Shown here piece after piece: positions 8,817 through 18,686 of a stretch of DNA of 64,000 nt. Positions within the stretch are counted from its first letter, which is position 1. Each line of letters begins with the position of its first letter. The notes beneath the pieces were generated by a model. That model was given only the letters and a program-made list of their open reading frames with translations, was not told the origin of the DNA and searched no databases. This DNA is from Chryseobacterium phosphatilyticum (GTDB lineage Bacteria; Bacteroidota; Bacteroidia; Flavobacteriales; Weeksellaceae). The stretch is from NCBI RefSeq assembly GCF_002899825.2, contig NZ_PPED02000001.1, forward strand, positions 310,001-374,000, written 5' to 3'. The position numbers and the translations under genes are program-made.

Positions 8817-9875
8817 ATGACAAAAATTATTGGGGTAGGGAACTACATACCATCTGAAACTATAACAAATCTATTTTTTGATAAACATATTTTTCTAAGT
8901 GAGGAGGGAATCTTATTAAAAGATAATAACGCATCGATTACAGAGAAATTAAAAAAGATCACCGGCATCGAAGAAAGAAGGTATGCACACAGTACACAGG
9001 TAACTTCAGATCTTGGTCTTATTGCAGCCCGTGCGGCGATAGAAAATGCAGGGATAGATCCTGAAACATTAGACTATATTATATTTGCCCATAATTTTGG
9101 AGATGTCCGTTTTGGAACTGTTCAGTCGGACATGGTTCCCAGTCTGGCAGCAAGGGTAAAACATTTATTAGGGATCAAAAATAACTTCTGTGTAGCGTAT
9201 GATGTCTTGTTTGGATGTCCCGGATGGATTGAAGGAGTTATTCAGGCAAATGCATTTATTAAAGCAGGAATAGCAAAACGCTGTCTGGTCATCGGAGCAG
9301 AGACTCTATCCCGTGTTGTAGATATTCACGATAGAGATAGTATGATTTATGCTGATGGGGCAGGAGCTGCTATTTTAGAAGGTAATAATAGTGATGAATC
9401 CGGTATAAAAGCTCATTTATCAGCTTCCTATACCCTTAATGAAAAAGATTATCTGTATTTTGGAAAATCATATAACAATGAAAAATGTCCTGATACAAAA
9501 TATATTAAGATGGACGGGAGAAAAATATATGAATTTGCTCTTTCGAATGTTCCTGATGCCATGAAAAAATGTTTTGACAACAGTGGATATTCTATTGATC
9601 AATTAAATAAAATTATTATCCATCAGGCTAATGAGAAAATGGACGAAGCTATTGTTAACAGGTTTTATCAGTTGTACGATACCCCGGTTCCTAAGGACAT
9701 AATGCCAATGGTTATCCATAAACTGGGTAATAGCAGTGTGGCTACAATACCTTCTTTGTTAACGATGATTTTAAAGGATGAAATGGAGCAGCATAAAATC
9801 AAGAAGAATGATGTTGTTTTATTTGCTTCGGTTGGTGCCGGAATGAATATAAATGCTTTTGTTTATCAGTTTTAA
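8817..9875 (+). CDS. 3-oxoacyl-ACP synthase III (FabH-like)
   Basis: 352 residues with the thiolase-fold condensing-enzyme catalytic triad: Cys134 in FGCPGWIEG, His269 in IIHQANEK and Asn305 in GNSSVATIP. The family condenses an acyl-CoA with malonyl-ACP or makes related polyketide-like products. The sequence is more like stand-alone 'KAS III family' proteins than the housekeeping fabH that sits in a plsX cluster, and no fatty-acid genes flank it. It is monocistronic, with an upstream T16 tract and its own terminator. Substrate is unknown. Confidence 0.87.
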   Translation: MTKIIGVGNYIPSETITNLFFDKHIFLSEEGILLKDNNASITEKLKKITGIEERRYAHSTQVTSDLGLIAARAAIENAGIDPETLDYIIFAHNFGDVRFGTVQSDMVPSLAARVKHLLGIKNNFCVAYDVLFGCPGWIEGVIQANAFIKAGIAKRCLVIGAETLSRVVDIHDRDSMIYADGAGAAILEGNNSDESGIKAHLSASYTLNEKDYLYFGKSYNNEKCPDTKYIKMDGRKIYEFALSNVPDAMKKCFDNSGYSIDQLNKIIIHQANEKMDEAIVNRFYQLYDTPVPKDIMPMVIHKLGNSSVATIPSLLTMILKDEMEQHKIKKNDVVLFASVGAGMNINAFVYQF

Positions 9876-9890
9876 ACTAAATATTTGAAA

Positions 9891-9922
9891 AAAAGAGGTT
9901 CATCATTGAACCTCTTTTTTTT
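9891..9922. terminator. Bidirectional terminator
   Basis: Perfect 11-bp stem AAAGAGGTTCA/TGAACCTCTTT with a four-base loop and flanking A and T runs, serving the convergent ketosynthase gene and the minus-strand gene at 9922. Confidence 0.9.
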
Positions 9923-10707
9923 TATTTGCAGTTTTCATTATAATCATAGATCACTTCGTTTACCAGAGATAATTTATCTGTCATGGTATTGCTGATTTCA
10001 TCCCTGATGAATTTACCCAGCCCCGTTCTTTTTTTCTCCTCATTTTTCAATGATCCATATTCTCCTTTTGTCATTTTTGCTTTTGCATAAGGGCAATCGG
10101 CAATAATGATTTTTGCTTTTGAAGGAGTAAGCTCTTCCACTTTTCCTCCTTTTTTAGAATAAATATAGTTGGGATTATCAATTAATCGGTTGGCTTCTGC
10201 CTGCGTGATTGCATAGGCAGTATTGGCAGTGACTGATGTAGGATAGCCATAAAGTTTATATACTGTAATTTTACCATCAATGATCAGCTCGGCAAATTGA
10301 GACGTTCTTGAAAGGTTGTTCAGGGCTTTAAACCCTGCACCTATTCCTGTAGTACTTTCAGAACCAATAAGAGCTTCTCTTGTGTTTGAATATTTTACAG
10401 CTTTAAAAATTCTCGGAGTATCCCCTTCATATATCATGTATTCTTTGATATCATCTGCATCGAAATTTTTAAACTTAATTCTGTTTTTCACTTTGTCAAT
10501 ATCAGAAGCCGCTCCGAATTTTACTTTTAACTGATTTTGCCAGGGGCTTGAAGAGCTTCCGTTAAGGCGTACAATCCCTTCTATCTTTTTCCCCGCCTTG
10601 TCAATAATGTATCCATATCTCTGGCCATTGTAGGTATCTGTCTCTTCCTGAGCATATATATTTAATGAAAGAAGCCCAAACAGGCTGATAAGTAGTAATT
10701 TCTTCAT
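9922..10707 (-). CDS. Secreted protein of unknown function
   Basis: 261 residues, not recognised. There is a clear signal peptide (MKKLLLISLFGLLSLNIYAQ). The next part reads QRYGYIIDKAGKKIEGIVRL, a pattern seen in small periplasmic proteins of Bacteroidota with an N-terminal 'G.I.....G..I.G.V' beta motif. The middle has GIGAGFKALNNL, and the C-terminus is charged with a helical NEEKKRTGLGKFIRDE. One Cys pair may exist (residues in DCPY and near the end NENCK). It is monocistronic between two terminators. Periplasmic or surface location is inferred. Confidence 0.75.
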   Translation of the reverse strand: MKKLLLISLFGLLSLNIYAQEETDTYNGQRYGYIIDKAGKKIEGIVRLNGSSSSPWQNQLKVKFGAASDIDKVKNRIKFKNFDADDIKEYMIYEGDTPRIFKAVKYSNTREALIGSESTTGIGAGFKALNNLSRTSQFAELIIDGKITVYKLYGYPTSVTANTAYAITQAEANRLIDNPNYIYSKKGGKVEELTPSKAKIIIADCPYAKAKMTKGEYGSLKNEEKKRTGLGKFIRDEISNTMTDKLSLVNEVIYDYNENCK

Positions 10708-10790
10708 GGTTATTTTTTTAATTCACACAAAGATAATTTTTTCTATTAAAAAATGTATTAATTATAAATTTTTAATTAAAATACATAAAA

Positions 10791-10814
10791 AAGATCCGAA
10801 AAACTCCGGATCTT
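10791..10814 (-). terminator. Terminator of the LptF/G gene
   Basis: AAGATCCG/CGGATCTT hairpin. Read on the minus strand it ends in a T-run (the A-run at 10,784-10,792). Confidence 0.85.
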
Positions 10815-10830
10815 TTTATTATTATAATTA

Positions 10831-12288
10831 TTATTGATATCTCTGATGTTCTTTACTCTTGACGAACAACCTGATGATGGGTTTAAAGAATACTTTGTAT
10901 TTTTCCGCATCAAATAATTGAGAGTCTGTAAGGGCTTTAAAGGTCATCCAAACGCCAAACGGCAGAAGAATAAGATTAGGAAGCCATGCAGCCAGATATG
11001 GATTCATTTTTCCACTCCACGACATATTTTCCACCCCTACGTTCAATACATAAAATACAATGAAAATGACAATAGCAATGATCACCGGAAGTCCCATACC
11101 TCCTTTTCTGATAATAGATCCTAAACTGGCTCCGATCAGGAAAAAGATAATGCAGGTTATAGAATAAGAAACAATTCTTTGCTGATAAATAACAATTTTA
11201 CTGAAATACTTTACATTGGTGCTGAATTCATTTTTCTTTGATTCCAATGTCGTTTTCAAATTATCCAGTCTGTTGTAGGAATTGTAGATAATATCCAGTT
11301 TTTTATTCCCTTTTATAGTATCCAGTTTTATCTGAGATTTTGGGGCTATTTTAGGCTTGTTACCCTTATCCATATAACTGATCACTGAATTGGTCTGGTT
11401 TAAAACATCGTTTCCGACGTTGGTAAAAAACAATTCGTTTTCCTTTTTACTGGTAGCGATGGTTTGATTCAGTTGATTATAGGTTTGGAAGCGGTAATCA
11501 TCTGTAATTTTCTCTTCTTCGATAGCTTTATTAATAATCTCACTGATATTAAAATGAGAGACTAATGTGTCAAATTTAATGGCCTGATCCGGTTGTTTTT
11601 GTTTGACGAGATCACCTCTTCCTGCAAAGTTATCTTCAAATATATACCCGTTAAACAAAACCAGTTTCAGGTAATTTTTATTGGCAGCAGGGACAAACTT
11701 TCCTTTTTCTGCTACTACAGATTGTTGGTTTTCATAAGAACTTGCCTTTTTATGAACAAAAACCCCTTCAATATTTTCACCGTTTTCTCCATAAATTTTA
11801 TCAAATTTTACCATGTATCCGGGAATCTGATCAATAAACTGGCCTGGAGTAAAGTTGATGGCGGGTTTAGTCTGGGCTATATTGAAAAGCATGTTTTTTG
11901 CTTTTTTCTGAAAATCAGGAATGATGTTATTGGAGAAAAAGAAAAGCATAATCGCCAGGATACCTGCAATTCCCAATAAAGGGGTCATTACCCTGGTCAG
12001 GGGAATTCCCGCGGCCTTCATTGCTGCAAGCTCATAACGTTCCCCAAATTCTCCAAAAGACATGATGCTTGCCAAAAGAATGGTAAGTGGAAGAACCATA
12101 CTAATAACATTTACCCCAAGGTAAAAAAGAAGTTTCAGGATTTGCCAGTAGCTTAATCCCTTTCCCATAAATTGCCCCAATTGAACCCAGATAATGTTTA
12201 CAATAAAAATGAAAAACAATACGCTGAATATAAAGAAAAACGGTCCAAAGAAGGTTTTTATAATATATCGGTCTAGTATTTTTAACAT
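10831..12288 (-). CDS. LptF/LptG-family permease
   Basis: 485 residues. Three transmembrane helices at the N-terminus (within about 10-120, beginning with LDRYIIKTFFGPFFF), a large periplasmic jellyroll-like middle and three C-terminal transmembrane helices form the YjgP/YjgQ fold. LptF and LptG are the membrane partners of LptB2, which pull lipopolysaccharide from the inner membrane toward the LptCA bridge. The N-terminal motif is typical of either paralogue, so F versus G is left open. It lies downstream of a lolA-like gene and ftsK, but a terminator separates it from lolA. Confidence 0.88.
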   Translation of the reverse strand: MLKILDRYIIKTFFGPFFFIFSVLFFIFIVNIIWVQLGQFMGKGLSYWQILKLLFYLGVNVISMVLPLTILLASIMSFGEFGERYELAAMKAAGIPLTRVMTPLLGIAGILAIMLFFFSNNIIPDFQKKAKNMLFNIAQTKPAINFTPGQFIDQIPGYMVKFDKIYGENGENIEGVFVHKKASSYENQQSVVAEKGKFVPAANKNYLKLVLFNGYIFEDNFAGRGDLVKQKQPDQAIKFDTLVSHFNISEIINKAIEEEKITDDYRFQTYNQLNQTIATSKKENELFFTNVGNDVLNQTNSVISYMDKGNKPKIAPKSQIKLDTIKGNKKLDIIYNSYNRLDNLKTTLESKKNEFSTNVKYFSKIVIYQQRIVSYSITCIIFFLIGASLGSIIRKGGMGLPVIIAIVIFIVFYVLNVGVENMSWSGKMNPYLAAWLPNLILLPFGVWMTFKALTDSQLFDAEKYKVFFKPIIRLFVKSKEHQRYQ

Positions 12289-12306
12289 GCGCCAAAATTA
12301 ATCAAA

Positions 12307-12331
12307 AAGCCACAAAGTTTACTTGTGGCTT
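12307..12331 (-). terminator. Terminator of the lolA-like gene
   Basis: AAGCCACAA/TTGTGGCTT stem followed on the minus strand by a T-run, located between the lolA-like gene and the LptF/G start. Confidence 0.8.
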
Positions 12332-12409
12332 CTTATATTTTGTTATTTTTTTTCTAAAGCAAAATTGCACAAAGGTAAAATTACCAATAGCAGTTTTAGT
12401 GTCAGCTTT

Positions 12410-13057
12410 TTAAAGCTCGGTAATCACATAGTTTTTAAACTTATTTTTATCAAAAACAAACATGTTAGGATCCAGATCCTGATTCTCCTTATATTCTTTA
12501 ATAGCAATTACAGCAACATCCTTATTGCTTCCATGCTGTTCAAGTTTTACCATTTGCTTTTTCGCTGAGTCTATAAAAATATAAACGTACTTTATTCCGT
12601 TTGCTTTTACCGGGGTAAGTTTGATAAAATCAGCATTGACACCGTTTACCGTTTTTTTACCATTATAGGTCACGTTATAATCATTTCTGTAAGTAGAAAG
12701 ATAGTTGATAGGGGAGAAGAGGGCACTGCTTCCGTTTGGTTTAGCAATCGTTACTTCCATATCTTCAGCATTGATGTTGTAGATCTTATTCCCATCAAAG
12801 ATCTGTTCCGTTTCCATGATCTTCAATTTGTATTTATCTCCGGAAGAATAGTATATACCGGGCTCTGTTTTCGTTACCTGCTCGTTCAGACCGCTTCCAA
12901 AAGAAAATTTGAAGTAAGAATTCTTTTTAGAATTATAGTTGGCTGTAATATCATCCAATATTTTCTTGGCCTTTGCATCAATCTTCTGAGCATTAGCCAT
13001 ACCCACTGCACCTACAACGAAACTTCCTAATATAACTTTTGAAATAATATTTTTCAT
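12410..13057 (-). CDS. lolA: LolA-like outer-membrane lipoprotein carrier
   Basis: 215 residues with a signal peptide ending NAQ. The mature protein follows the LolA layout: an initial helix (AKKILDDITANYNSKKNSYFKFSF), then a beta half-barrel with the segment GIYYSSGDKYKLKI, then DGNKIYNINAEDMEV. LolA moves lipoproteins through the periplasm from LolCDE to the outer membrane. The gene follows ftsK on the same strand, an order common in Flavobacteriia. The degenerate ftsK tail sits between the two genes. Bacteroidota LolA-like proteins include paralogues, so the name is probable rather than certain. Confidence 0.82.
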   Translation of the reverse strand: MKNIISKVILGSFVVGAVGMANAQKIDAKAKKILDDITANYNSKKNSYFKFSFGSGLNEQVTKTEPGIYYSSGDKYKLKIMETEQIFDGNKIYNINAEDMEVTIAKPNGSSALFSPINYLSTYRNDYNVTYNGKKTVNGVNADFIKLTPVKANGIKYVYIFIDSAKKQMVKLEQHGSNKDVAVIAIKEYKENQDLDPNMFVFDKNKFKNYVITEL

Positions 13058-13133
13058 TTTTTATTTAATAATCTTTTAAACATTTTTAAGCTCTAAAGGA
13101 ATAAAATGAGGTACATTTTTCCTTTATTGACGC

Positions 13134-13170
13134 AAATCTTTCAAAAACTGTTCCAAAGGATTGAGAGCAT
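13134..13170 (-). pseudogene. Remnant copy of the ftsK 3' end
   Basis: On the minus strand this stretch reads ...INALNPLEQFLKDLRQ-stop, clearly similar to the real FtsK C-terminus SLEQFLEDLRN-stop that ends at 13,248. In a 32-base stretch (from 13,134 and from 13,258) I count 26 identical bases, most differences being transitions. The real copy lies 124 bases away. No start or upstream ftsK sequence goes with it, so it is a non-coding relic or a leftover of allele exchange. Confidence 0.75.
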
Positions 13171-13247
13171 TAATCCTTTATGGTTTTATTTGCAGACAGA
13201 AAATATAGTATATCATTTTCTGTGAACATGTTAATATAAGATTCAGC

Positions 13248-15815
13248 TTAATTTCTTAAATCTTCCAGAAACTGCTCCAAAGAATGAAGGTCACTGATCA
13301 GAACCTCTCTGGCTTTTGCACCGTTGAAACCTCCTACTATACCACTTGCTTCGAGCTGATCCATAATTCTTCCCGCTCTGTTGTATCCAAGCTTCAATTG
13401 TCTCTGAAGCATGGAAGTGGAACCTTGTTGGGTAGAAACAATAATTCTTGCAGCATCTTCAAATAACGCATCCTTTTCATTAGGATCAAAAGTTCCCGCA
13501 CTGCTGCTGTTGGAATCTTCAGAAACGTATTCAGGAAGTATGAATGCTGAGGCATATCCTTTTTGTTCTCCGATATATTCAGCAAGCCTTTCAACTTCCG
13601 GAGTATCTACGAAAGCGCACTGAAGTCGTAAAATTTCATTACCATTAAAGTATAACATATCTCCCTTACCAATCAATTGATCAGCTCCCGGAGAATCGAG
13701 AATAGTTCTTGAGTCTACACTCGAGATTACTCTGAAAGCTGCTCTTGCAGGGAAGTTAGCTTTGATCATACCTGTAATTACATTTACAGAGGGTCTCTGA
13801 GTAGCTACAATAAGGTGGATACCTACGGCTCTGGCAAGCTGGGCCAATCTGGCAATTGGTAATTCAACTTCTTTTCCGGCAGTCATAATCAAATCGGCAA
13901 ATTCGTCTACTACCAATACAATATAAGGTAAGAAGCGGTGTCCGTTTTCGGGATTTAATTTTCTTTCTGCAAACTTCTTATTGTATTCTTTTAAGTTTTT
14001 ACAAAATGCATTCTTAAGAAGATCATATCTTGTGTCCATCTCAATACAAAGAGAATTCAATGTATTGATTACTTTATTGGTATCCGTGATGATAGCTTCC
14101 TCCGCATCAGGGAGTTTAGCCAGGTAATGTCTTTCTATTTTGGAATATAATGAAAGTTCTACTTTCTTAGGGTCAACCATTACAAACTTCAGCTCACTAG
14201 GATGCTTTTTATAAAGAAGTGACGTTAAAATAGCATTAATTCCTACAGACTTCCCTTGTCCTGTTGCACCCGCCATTAGCAAGTGAGGCATTTTTGAAAG
14301 GTCAGCCATGAAAATTTCGTTGGAAATTGTTTTTCCGAAAACCACCGGAAGATCCATGTCTGTATTCTGGAATTTATGCGAACCAATTACAGAACGCATA
14401 GAAACCATTGTCGGATTTTTTCTTGGCACTTCAATACCGATTGTTCCTTTACCAGGCATTGGTGCAATAATCCTGATTCCTAAAGCAGAAAGGTTCAAAG
14501 CAATATCGTCCTGCAGCTTCTTAATAGCTGCAACTCTGATTCCTGCTTCCGGAACAATTTCGTATAAAGTAACAGTTGGCCCGATGGTCGCTTTGATCTC
14601 GGCAATGCCTACGTTGAAATTCTTTAAAAGGCCAACGATCTTATTTTTATTTTCTTCAAGTTCTTCCTGATTAATAGAAATTTCTTCACTTCCATAATCT
14701 TTTAACAGATCAACTGGTGGCATCTGGAAGTTGGCCAAATCTAGCTTATGATCATATAAACCATGTTTTTCAATCAGTTCCTGAGATTTTTTGTCAGAAT
14801 CATCTAAAACATCAATGACAGGAGCTACTTCTACATTAAATTTAATATTTTCCTGAGAAGATATATTGATCCCTGTATTCGTAGGAGATGGAGTAGAAGG
14901 CCTGATATCAAAAGCCTCTTCGGGAGTCGAAACCGGAACCACAGGTTTTGTCACAATGTTCAGGCTAACCGGCTGCGAAACTTCTTTAGGTTCATTATCA
15001 AAAGACGTGTGATTGGGAGTATTGATGGTTTCTATGTTAGTAGAGACCGGAATTTCCGGAAATCCCTTTGGGATGTTTACATGCTCTTGTTCTTTGATTT
15101 TATTATTAAGAGTATTATCGGATGCATCACTTACAGTAATATTAGACAGTTCTTCTTCAGGTTCTTCTTTTAACTCCTCGTCAGCCACAAAATCCTCATC
15201 CGAGTCCGGCATCATGGATTTTACTTTCCCGATGGTATTTTCATTAATTTTATTCAGTTTGGCTTTAATAGAACTTGGTCGAAGGTTAAATTCTAAAATA
15301 AAGTACAAAAGAATACTTGCCACCAATACAGTCCATAATCCTACAGTTCCGATAATAGAATTCAGATAATCCATGATCTGATATCCGTAAACACCCCCTA
15401 GAACCCCTTGCCCTTTGGTGAGTGCTCCCATAAAAATAGGCACCCAACAGATAAAAAATAATGAATGACCTATAGTCTTCCAGGGTTTGAATATTTTCTT
15501 TTTGAGGATTAATGTTCCTACTACAAAGAATAAAAATGCAATAATGAATGAGGCAATACCAATACTTTCAAAAATAAAGATATTGCCAAACCAATCGCCC
15601 GCTTTACCAAAAATATTAGAAGATTTTATCGTTTTATCAAGCATAGTACCTGCCTGGCTTTGGTCTGCCTTCCAGTTCATTAAATAAGAAATGAATGATA
15701 GTGCTAAAACGATAGAGAAAAGTATAAGGCTAAGCCCCAAAAATATACGTGGCTTAGATAAAATCCGGCCTGATTCCGGTGTTTCAGTCTGTTTTTTTTG
15801 TGTCTTTTTGTCCAT
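13248..15815 (-). CDS. ftsK: DNA translocase FtsK
   Basis: 855 residues. Four N-terminal transmembrane helices (roughly 25-180) anchor the protein at the septum. A low-complexity acidic linker follows (about 200-350). The motor domain contains Walker A GATGQGKS (about residue 515) and Walker B VLVVDEFADL, with ATQRPSVNVITG after it. The C-terminal gamma winged-helix domain (LKLGYNRAGRIMDQLEASGIVG) would read polar chromosome motifs such as KOPS and activate XerCD. This is the normal length for Flavobacteriia. A duplicate of its last codons lies downstream. Confidence 0.96.
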   Translation of the reverse strand: MDKKTQKKQTETPESGRILSKPRIFLGLSLILFSIVLALSFISYLMNWKADQSQAGTMLDKTIKSSNIFGKAGDWFGNIFIFESIGIASFIIAFLFFVVGTLILKKKIFKPWKTIGHSLFFICWVPIFMGALTKGQGVLGGVYGYQIMDYLNSIIGTVGLWTVLVASILLYFILEFNLRPSSIKAKLNKINENTIGKVKSMMPDSDEDFVADEELKEEPEEELSNITVSDASDNTLNNKIKEQEHVNIPKGFPEIPVSTNIETINTPNHTSFDNEPKEVSQPVSLNIVTKPVVPVSTPEEAFDIRPSTPSPTNTGINISSQENIKFNVEVAPVIDVLDDSDKKSQELIEKHGLYDHKLDLANFQMPPVDLLKDYGSEEISINQEELEENKNKIVGLLKNFNVGIAEIKATIGPTVTLYEIVPEAGIRVAAIKKLQDDIALNLSALGIRIIAPMPGKGTIGIEVPRKNPTMVSMRSVIGSHKFQNTDMDLPVVFGKTISNEIFMADLSKMPHLLMAGATGQGKSVGINAILTSLLYKKHPSELKFVMVDPKKVELSLYSKIERHYLAKLPDAEEAIITDTNKVINTLNSLCIEMDTRYDLLKNAFCKNLKEYNKKFAERKLNPENGHRFLPYIVLVVDEFADLIMTAGKEVELPIARLAQLARAVGIHLIVATQRPSVNVITGMIKANFPARAAFRVISSVDSRTILDSPGADQLIGKGDMLYFNGNEILRLQCAFVDTPEVERLAEYIGEQKGYASAFILPEYVSEDSNSSSAGTFDPNEKDALFEDAARIIVSTQQGSTSMLQRQLKLGYNRAGRIMDQLEASGIVGGFNGAKAREVLISDLHSLEQFLEDLRN

Positions 15816-16444
15816 AATATCAATGTCGCAAATTTAATGTTTTTTCAATACTAAAAGAATCTTTTTTCTTCAAAAAACATTTTGCAATTCCCGATTTTAC
15901 TGTGATTGTTTAGGTTTGATGAAAAGAGTATTTACCCCTGTTAATTGTAATAAAATAAGGTATTTTTTTTTGTTTTTCCAAATTCAGATCTGTTAAATTA
16001 TATTAACTACTGGCCCTTTCTTAATGATATGGCTTTGAGCAGGGAATAAACTTCTATTCAAAACATATAATAATTCAAAAAAATAATAATTTATGATAAA
16101 AAAGTTAATATTATAAAAAATATATTTGTTTTCGTTATTGAATATATGGTGTTTTTCATTAAGAGATGAAAAATTTTAACAAATTCAAATAAATCATTAT
16201 AATTCCATAAAAAAAATATATTATACATTTGCTGTAAATATCCAAAAAATTTAAAATTTATGAGCTGGTTTTCCTAGATATTCTAACAAATATTATGAAC
16301 TATGCTTAACAGGTTTAATAAGAGACCGTTTTTAAATTTTGCTTTTATTTATTTTCCATATCCCTACTATTCCCAATTAATTAGTACAATTTTTGCAGAT
16401 TTACTAATTTTTTTAAATAAATACAAACCTTAAAAGATACACGA
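15816..16444. other. Long AT-rich intergenic region
   Basis: 629 bases between divergent ftsK and the 562-residue secreted protein gene. It is very AT-rich with several A/T runs. A TAnnTTTG-type element TACATTTG is at 16,224-16,231, about 214 bases before the start, which would give a long leader. No small reading frame looks convincing. Confidence 0.5.
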
Positions 16445-18133
16445 ATGAAAAAGCAGTTATTCTTTGTATTCTTGTTGGGTGGCTGTACGCTATGGGCACA
16501 ATCTCCGGGTGGTGTTTCCAGTAATCTCCAGATTTGGGTAAAAGCAGACGCAGGTACCGGCACAACAACAGATAATACACAAGTCTCCATCTGGGAGAAT
16601 CAAAAAGTCGGTGGAGTAAATGGGGTCGCCAATCAGGGAATGCCTGGCTACTATGCCGATCCTGGTGTTGGGGCAAGGCCTATTTACCGTGCGGCAACAT
16701 CTATTCCTAGCTTTAATTTTAATCCCGCCATTCAGATTGTTAGTACAGACGGATACAGATCAGGGTATAAATTCCCTTCAGGTTTTCCGGATAATACCAC
16801 TACATCTCTCACTTCATATACACATCTTTCCAGAACGGCACCCACTGTTTACAGAACAGTCTTTGTAATGAATGGTACTGCTCAAAGTTCTAATACTTCT
16901 GAAATTGCCGGAATCTGGCAATCTCCATTTTTTGGAACCCAAACAAATCGTCCTGAATTTTACAATGAAAAGGAATATGGGGATGTATATTTTGGAACAG
17001 AGACCATCAGTACAGTAGGAAGTAATGTTCCCAGCATCCAGTCCTATTATAATAAAGAAGTGGGGGGAAGTATGAAATATTTTTTTGATAATAACGGTCT
17101 AGCTTATGGAGAGCCGTCCAACAGTGTTGCTTCTGCCAAAAATTATCCTGGGCTGGTTCTTTTAATGGATAATGATGGAGGATCAGGATCGACATCTCTT
17201 GCCGGTGACAGGATTGGAGAATTTATTTTGTATTCGGACACCCAAACTCCTGAGGAAAGACAAAGAGTAAATTCCTATCTGGCTATTAAATATGGGGTCA
17301 CCTTATCACAGCCGCAGAACTATTTGGGCTCTGATCAGTCAGTTACCTGGAATTCTGCTATTAATACGGCTTTTAACCATAATATTTTTGGTATGGCAAA
17401 AGATGATACCTCTGTCCTGAGCCAGGTAGTAAGTAGCAGTATTAATGAAGAAAATAATATTATGCTTACAGTTGCGACGACGAATGATTTTATTTCATCT
17501 AATGCGAATCCGGGCAGAGCTGCTTTTTCTCAGGATAAAACTTTTTTGGTAATGGGAGATAATAATGTTCAGGATCTTACTTTGATAAATTTTGGAACAG
17601 GTGTTGGAAAGATAATTCAAAGATCATGGTTGGCACAAAAAACGAATGATACAGGTTCAGTATGGCTGCAGACAGACTTTTCAAGATATATGGATATTGT
17701 TTCAACGGATAAGGTATTTATGATGATTGCAGATGATCCAGGATTCACACAGAATGTAAAAATGATTTCCGCAACAAGTTTCGTAGATGGTAAAGCAGTA
17801 TTTAATTATTCATTTCCGGCTAATGCGTATTTTACTTTTGGAATCAATCTTCAGACATATTGCACCAAAGATCCTGCAACAGGAACTCCGGATGCTTATA
17901 CTAAAATAGGAATTTCAGGGTATACCAACGTGCAGAATGGTTGGCCGGGAAGTGTGCCGAACGGATTTATGGCTTTAGAATCAAAAGATAAGGGATTGGT
18001 CATTACCAGAACAACATCGGCAAGTATTGCTTTACCGGTTGAAGGGATGTTGATTTACGATACATCAGATAAGTGTTTTAAATTGTACAATGGCACAAGT
18101 TGGAATTGCATTACCAAATCTTGTAACAATTAA
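16445..18133 (+). CDS. Large secreted protein (DUF8202-like region)
   Basis: 562 residues with signal peptide MKKQLFFVFLLGGCTLWAQ. The region about 20-290 looks like a concanavalin-type jellyroll, beginning LQIWVKADAG and ending with EFILYSDTQTPEERQRVNSYLAIKYGVTL. That last motif is typical of a domain in large Bacteroidota surface proteins and adhesins, which I recall as DUF8202. The C-terminus is short and cysteine-containing (DKCFKLYNGTSWNCITKSCNN) and resembles a phage-tail or 'IMYDTS' cell-surface tail, without a recognisable type IX sorting domain. The gene ends 10 bases before the next one, so both should be one operon. Confidence 0.8.
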   Translation: MKKQLFFVFLLGGCTLWAQSPGGVSSNLQIWVKADAGTGTTTDNTQVSIWENQKVGGVNGVANQGMPGYYADPGVGARPIYRAATSIPSFNFNPAIQIVSTDGYRSGYKFPSGFPDNTTTSLTSYTHLSRTAPTVYRTVFVMNGTAQSSNTSEIAGIWQSPFFGTQTNRPEFYNEKEYGDVYFGTETISTVGSNVPSIQSYYNKEVGGSMKYFFDNNGLAYGEPSNSVASAKNYPGLVLLMDNDGGSGSTSLAGDRIGEFILYSDTQTPEERQRVNSYLAIKYGVTLSQPQNYLGSDQSVTWNSAINTAFNHNIFGMAKDDTSVLSQVVSSSINEENNIMLTVATTNDFISSNANPGRAAFSQDKTFLVMGDNNVQDLTLINFGTGVGKIIQRSWLAQKTNDTGSVWLQTDFSRYMDIVSTDKVFMMIADDPGFTQNVKMISATSFVDGKAVFNYSFPANAYFTFGINLQTYCTKDPATGTPDAYTKIGISGYTNVQNGWPGSVPNGFMALESKDKGLVITRTTSASIALPVEGMLIYDTSDKCFKLYNGTSWNCITKSCNN

Positions 18134-18143
18134 AAAATAAAAA

Positions 18144-18644
18144 ATGAAAAAAGTAATTATAATAATAACATTATTTCAGATAGGACTATTGTCAGCACAA
18201 ATTGCTGTTGAAAAGCAGCAGGTTGATGGGGATGGTCTTTTAGATTTTCCTGCCAATACGACAAAAGGGATTTTATTGCCTATTGTAGAAACGCTTCCAT
18301 CCAATGCCGTAGCAGGAACTCTTTTAATGGATAAAAATGATCAGATCATTAAAATGAATATAGAGTCTGCCTGGGTACCTTTGAGCGATAGTGGTTCCGT
18401 TGCCGGTGTTGTTTTCAATACAAATAATGAGATTCCCGGACAAAACAGAATTATCATGGGATCTGATACAACTGCTGCATCAGGTGTTTTGGTTTTGGAA
18501 TCTTCCCATAAAGCACTTGTACTTCCTAAAATTGCAACTCCGCATACGAATGTAAAAAGTCCATATCCGGGCATGATTTGTTATGATACCACGAGTAAAA
18601 GTATGGCGGTATTTGATGGTTTGAAGTGGAGCTATTGGAAATAG
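18144..18644 (+). CDS. Small secreted protein, partner of the preceding gene
   Basis: 166 residues with a signal peptide ending LLSAQ. Short repeated segments read GTLLMDKNDQIIKMN and GMICYDTTSKSMAVFDGLKWSYWK. This tail motif matches the C-terminal style of the preceding 562-residue protein and of phage tail-fibre-like surface proteins in this phylum. It begins 10 bases after the upstream stop, so co-expression is expected. The pair may form a surface complex. No enzyme motif is visible and the function is unknown. Confidence 0.78.
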   Translation: MKKVIIIITLFQIGLLSAQIAVEKQQVDGDGLLDFPANTTKGILLPIVETLPSNAVAGTLLMDKNDQIIKMNIESAWVPLSDSGSVAGVVFNTNNEIPGQNRIIMGSDTTAASGVLVLESSHKALVLPKIATPHTNVKSPYPGMICYDTTSKSMAVFDGLKWSYWK

Positions 18645-18686
18645 TTTCACTATTATCAAAATGAATAATAGATGTCAGAATAAATT

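Noticed and set aside
12323-12568. 81-residue + strand frame over the lolA-like gene
   Set aside because: It overlaps a clear minus-strand gene and a terminator.
13284-15687. Several reading frames antisense to ftsK
   Set aside because: They lie wholly inside a complete, well-supported ftsK; composition follows from the coding strand.
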